DNA of 42,161 bases, from positions 1 through 42,161 of the forward strand of contig SUWN01000019.1 in the NCBI GenBank assembly GCA_015061465.1, written 5' to 3'. Positions 40,364 to 42,161 of this stretch are shown here, one piece after another. The notes under the pieces were generated by a model. That model was given only the letters and a program-made list of their open reading frames with translations, had not been told where the DNA came from and searched no databases. The stretch is from Treponema bryantii. GTDB lineage: Bacteria; Spirochaetota; Spirochaetia; Treponematales; Treponemataceae. The translations under genes were made by a program, and so were the position numbers. The stretch's first letter is position 1. Each line of letters opens with the position of its first letter.

Positions 40364-41314
40364 ATGGCGCTCCTTGTTATAAAACAACTTGTAATTATGG
40401 CGTTGATTGCTCTAGGTGGTTTTATTTTTGCAAAATCCTTTGGAGTAAGCGATAAAGAACAAAAATTTTTGAGCAAGTTGCTTTTGTATTTTATAAATCC
40501 GTTTTTAATTGTAAATTCATTTAATATTCCCTTTGATAGTTCTAAATTAAAACAATTATTATTTGTTATTGTGATTTCGGCTCTTGCAGTTCTTTTAATG
40601 ATTGTTTTTTCATTTTGTGTTTATTCATCATCTTCACCAGACAAAAAAAGATTTTCTTGTTTGGAAAAAGTCGCTGTAGTTTTTACAAATTGCGGATTTG
40701 TCGGTATTCCTCTTATTCGTGGCGTTCTTGGGGAAGAAGGTGTTTTCTTTTTGATGGGCTACTTGATAATTTTTAACATAGGAATATGGACATACGGATA
40801 TTATCAAGTTAGTGGTTCAATCAGCGTAAAAAAGATTTTTACAAATCCAAATATAATTGCAATATTTATTGGATTGATTTTATTTTGCTCGCCAGTAAAA
40901 CTTCCTGAATTAATTGCAACTCCTATAAAAATGATTGGAGATTTGAACACAGCCGCTTCAATGATTTTAATAGGGATATTGTTTGCCGATTTTAAATTGC
41001 CTTCAGAAGACAGAAAAACAGTTTTAACTCGAGTAACTTTATTTACAATTTATAGACTTGTTGTTTGTTCAATTATAAATTTGATTTTCTTGTATTTTGT
41101 TCACAAAATATTTGCCGGGATGCCACAAATTAAGATGATGATTTACACAGTTTTGATTTGTTCTATGTGTCCGGCAGCAACAAGCGTTCCAAGTCTTGCG
41201 TGTGTTTTTGATAAAGATGCATCTTATGCAAGTTTGTTAGTTTCTATAACAAGCCTTTTGTGTATGATTTCGTTGCCTGCGTTTATAGCGTTGGCCGAAT
41301 TTTTTATTAAATAG
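40364..41314 (+). CDS. AEC-family transporter (auxin efflux carrier superfamily)
   Basis: The 316-residue protein has about ten membrane helices in two five-helix halves. YFINPFLIVNSFNIPFD near 42-58, FTNCGFVGIPLIRGVLGEEGVFF near 102-124 and CSMCPAATSVPSLACVFDKDASYAS near 263-287 are the conserved signature regions. Bacterial members carry dicarboxylates such as malate or malonate, or other organic anions. The substrate here is unknown. It is coupled to the preceding small membrane protein gene, with no ribosome site of its own in view. Confidence 0.9.
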   Translation: MALLVIKQLVIMALIALGGFIFAKSFGVSDKEQKFLSKLLLYFINPFLIVNSFNIPFDSSKLKQLLFVIVISALAVLLMIVFSFCVYSSSSPDKKRFSCLEKVAVVFTNCGFVGIPLIRGVLGEEGVFFLMGYLIIFNIGIWTYGYYQVSGSISVKKIFTNPNIIAIFIGLILFCSPVKLPELIATPIKMIGDLNTAASMILIGILFADFKLPSEDRKTVLTRVTLFTIYRLVVCSIINLIFLYFVHKIFAGMPQIKMMIYTVLICSMCPAATSVPSLACVFDKDASYASLLVSITSLLCMISLPAFIALAEFFIK

Positions 41315-41316
41315 AG

Positions 41317-41341
41317 TTTCTTAAATTTCGTGTTTAAGAAA
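41317..41341. other. Short inverted repeat after the AEC transporter gene
   Basis: TTTCTTAAA (41317-41325) and TTTAAGAAA (41333-41341) are exact inverse complements with a 7-nt loop. No T-run follows, so this is at best a weak terminator. Confidence 0.35.
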
Positions 41342-41442
41342 ATTAACAAAATACATAACTTATCGAAAGTTTATTCATTAAAGAATTATTATCAGTATAA
41401 GTTGAGTCAGACTAATATGTTACGGCCAGAAGGAAAGTAGTT

Positions 41443-42012
41443 ATGAGTTTTAATAAATTTTTTATTTTTTGTTGTTATTTTTTTATGTTGTTATCTTTTT
41501 CTTCATGCAATGATGGCGGGGAACTAGTGCAGACTTGGTCTTATGATGAATCTTTGTTAAATCAAATGGAAAGTAAATGGAATAATCAAAATTTATTAAA
41601 TTATAGTTTTGAATATTCTATTTCTGATGTTATTCCAGATGCTGTTATCGGAATTGTTACTATAAAAGAAGGTGCTAGTTCTGTAGAACTTACTATAAAT
41701 GGTTTGTCCTCTGGTGATGAAGGATACGAAGCAGAATTAAACAGATATTTGGAAAAAAATATAAAAATTAGTTTCAATTCGATAAATGAAATTTATTCTT
41801 ATGTAAAATATGTTGTTGATAAAAGAAAACAAGAATATAAATCTAAGAAACTTATTCATTATATTTTAAATATTGATTATGATAGTGAAAATCCTATTCC
41901 TTCTTTAATCGATGAAACTTTATTCTATAAAGAAGATTTAACTGAAGATTTAATAAATGGAAATTGGAATGGAGAATTGAATTTTAAAATCTATAATTTT
42001 TCAATCGACTAA
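41443..42012 (+). CDS. DUF6174-like lipoprotein
   Basis: The 189-residue protein has a lipoprotein signal ending LLSFSSC (Cys22). The mature part follows the DUF6174 pattern: W...QNLLNYSFEYSISD, then a V-I-G-I-V-T-I-K-E-G strand pair, a SINEIYSYVKYVV helix where the family has its T-[IV]-x-x-[LI]-F helix, and HYILNIDYDSENPIPSLID near the end. The function of the family is unknown; it is envelope-attached. GAAGGAAAG precedes the ATG. It appears to be a single gene at the window edge. Confidence 0.7.
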   Translation: MSFNKFFIFCCYFFMLLSFSSCNDGGELVQTWSYDESLLNQMESKWNNQNLLNYSFEYSISDVIPDAVIGIVTIKEGASSVELTINGLSSGDEGYEAELNRYLEKNIKISFNSINEIYSYVKYVVDKRKQEYKSKKLIHYILNIDYDSENPIPSLIDETLFYKEDLTEDLINGNWNGELNFKIYNFSID

Positions 42013-42161
42013 TTATCCTAAATTTTCCTTATTCTGTCAACAACTTTTTAAAAATTCACCATAATTTTTTTTTCAAACAACTGAAAAATATGAAGTTCTT
42101 TGTGTTTTTCAGTTAATTATCGGCTAGTTTTGTGATTTTAAAGAGTAAAAAATGTTATTTT
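42013..42161. other. Window end: no gene seen, one inverted repeat
   Basis: AACTGAAAAA (42079-42088) and TTTTTCAGTT (42115-42124) are exact inverse complements. It may be the terminator of the lipoprotein gene or part of the next gene's leader. No open frame begins before the edge. Confidence 0.35.

Overview
This is a 42 kb, AT-rich window whose gene content points to a host-associated spirochaete of the Treponema group. The evidence is the low G+C, the DUF4954 protein, the RlpA/SPOR-like acidic envelope protein, a Fur-family protein with PerR-type ligands, cytoplasmic hemicellulose enzymes, and YesMN/LplA-type sensing with lipoprotein binding proteins. The genus is inferred from gene families; no rRNA is present to prove it. 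No insertion sequence, phage or CRISPR array was seen. One tRNA gene (Leu, UAA) is present.

Layout. 1-4471 (minus): an operon of ABC ATPase, fused two-domain permease, HTH-fused LicC-like nucleotidyltransferase and binding lipoprotein, followed by the first 23 codons of a LicD-like transferase. This looks like a locus for importing a small head group (choline or an aminophosphonate), activating it with CTP and attaching it to a surface glycan. 4472-6380: a probable GH39 xylosidase remnant, a GH8 reducing-end xylanase and a YbgC/FadM-type thioesterase. 6497-9842: adk, a PerR-type regulator with a Per box on its own promoter, an ArsB/NhaD-family transporter and a cytidylate-kinase-like protein whose tail is encoded by dispersed repeats. 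9843-10051: repeat-rich spacer. 10034-12579: CE1-like esterase, then a TSCPD protein paired with an ATP-grasp enzyme. 12569-15926: AraC regulator, divergent sugar-binding protein and GH5 glucanase. 16043-18586: exported protein plus a very acidic RlpA/SPOR-like protein. 18718-24717: chemoreceptor, ilvE, glyS, an aldo/keto-reductase-like protein lacking most of its catalytic tetrad, and a 2[4Fe-4S] ferredoxin. 24793-26932: envelope cluster (small membrane protein, LysM-M23 peptidase, PEGA protein). 26992-27069: candidate small RNA with a C-rich loop. 27107-32102: YesM/YesN two-component system with an orphan LplA-like lipoprotein. 32148-37369: DUF4954 protein, leuA and a CNNM/CorC-type protein. 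37437-39792: lipoprotein, murD and tRNA-Leu. 39879-42012: two membrane transporters and a DUF6174-like lipoprotein.

How it fits together. Several genes serve use of plant polysaccharide by cytoplasmic enzymes (GH8, GH5, esterase) fed by ABC binding proteins whose permeases lie outside the window. Others build the envelope (Lic-like locus, MurD, M23, SPOR and PEGA proteins). The rest are core metabolism and redox or sensory control.

Three non-coding themes stand out. There are small dispersed repeats at gene ends: an AATTCAG heptamer array, and a 28-bp hairpin with compensatory changes. Several strong terminators share a TCTAAA-containing stem. At least four genes have a promoter-like -35/-10 pair ending 6-9 nt before the ATG and no Shine-Dalgarno sequence, which suggests leaderless transcripts.
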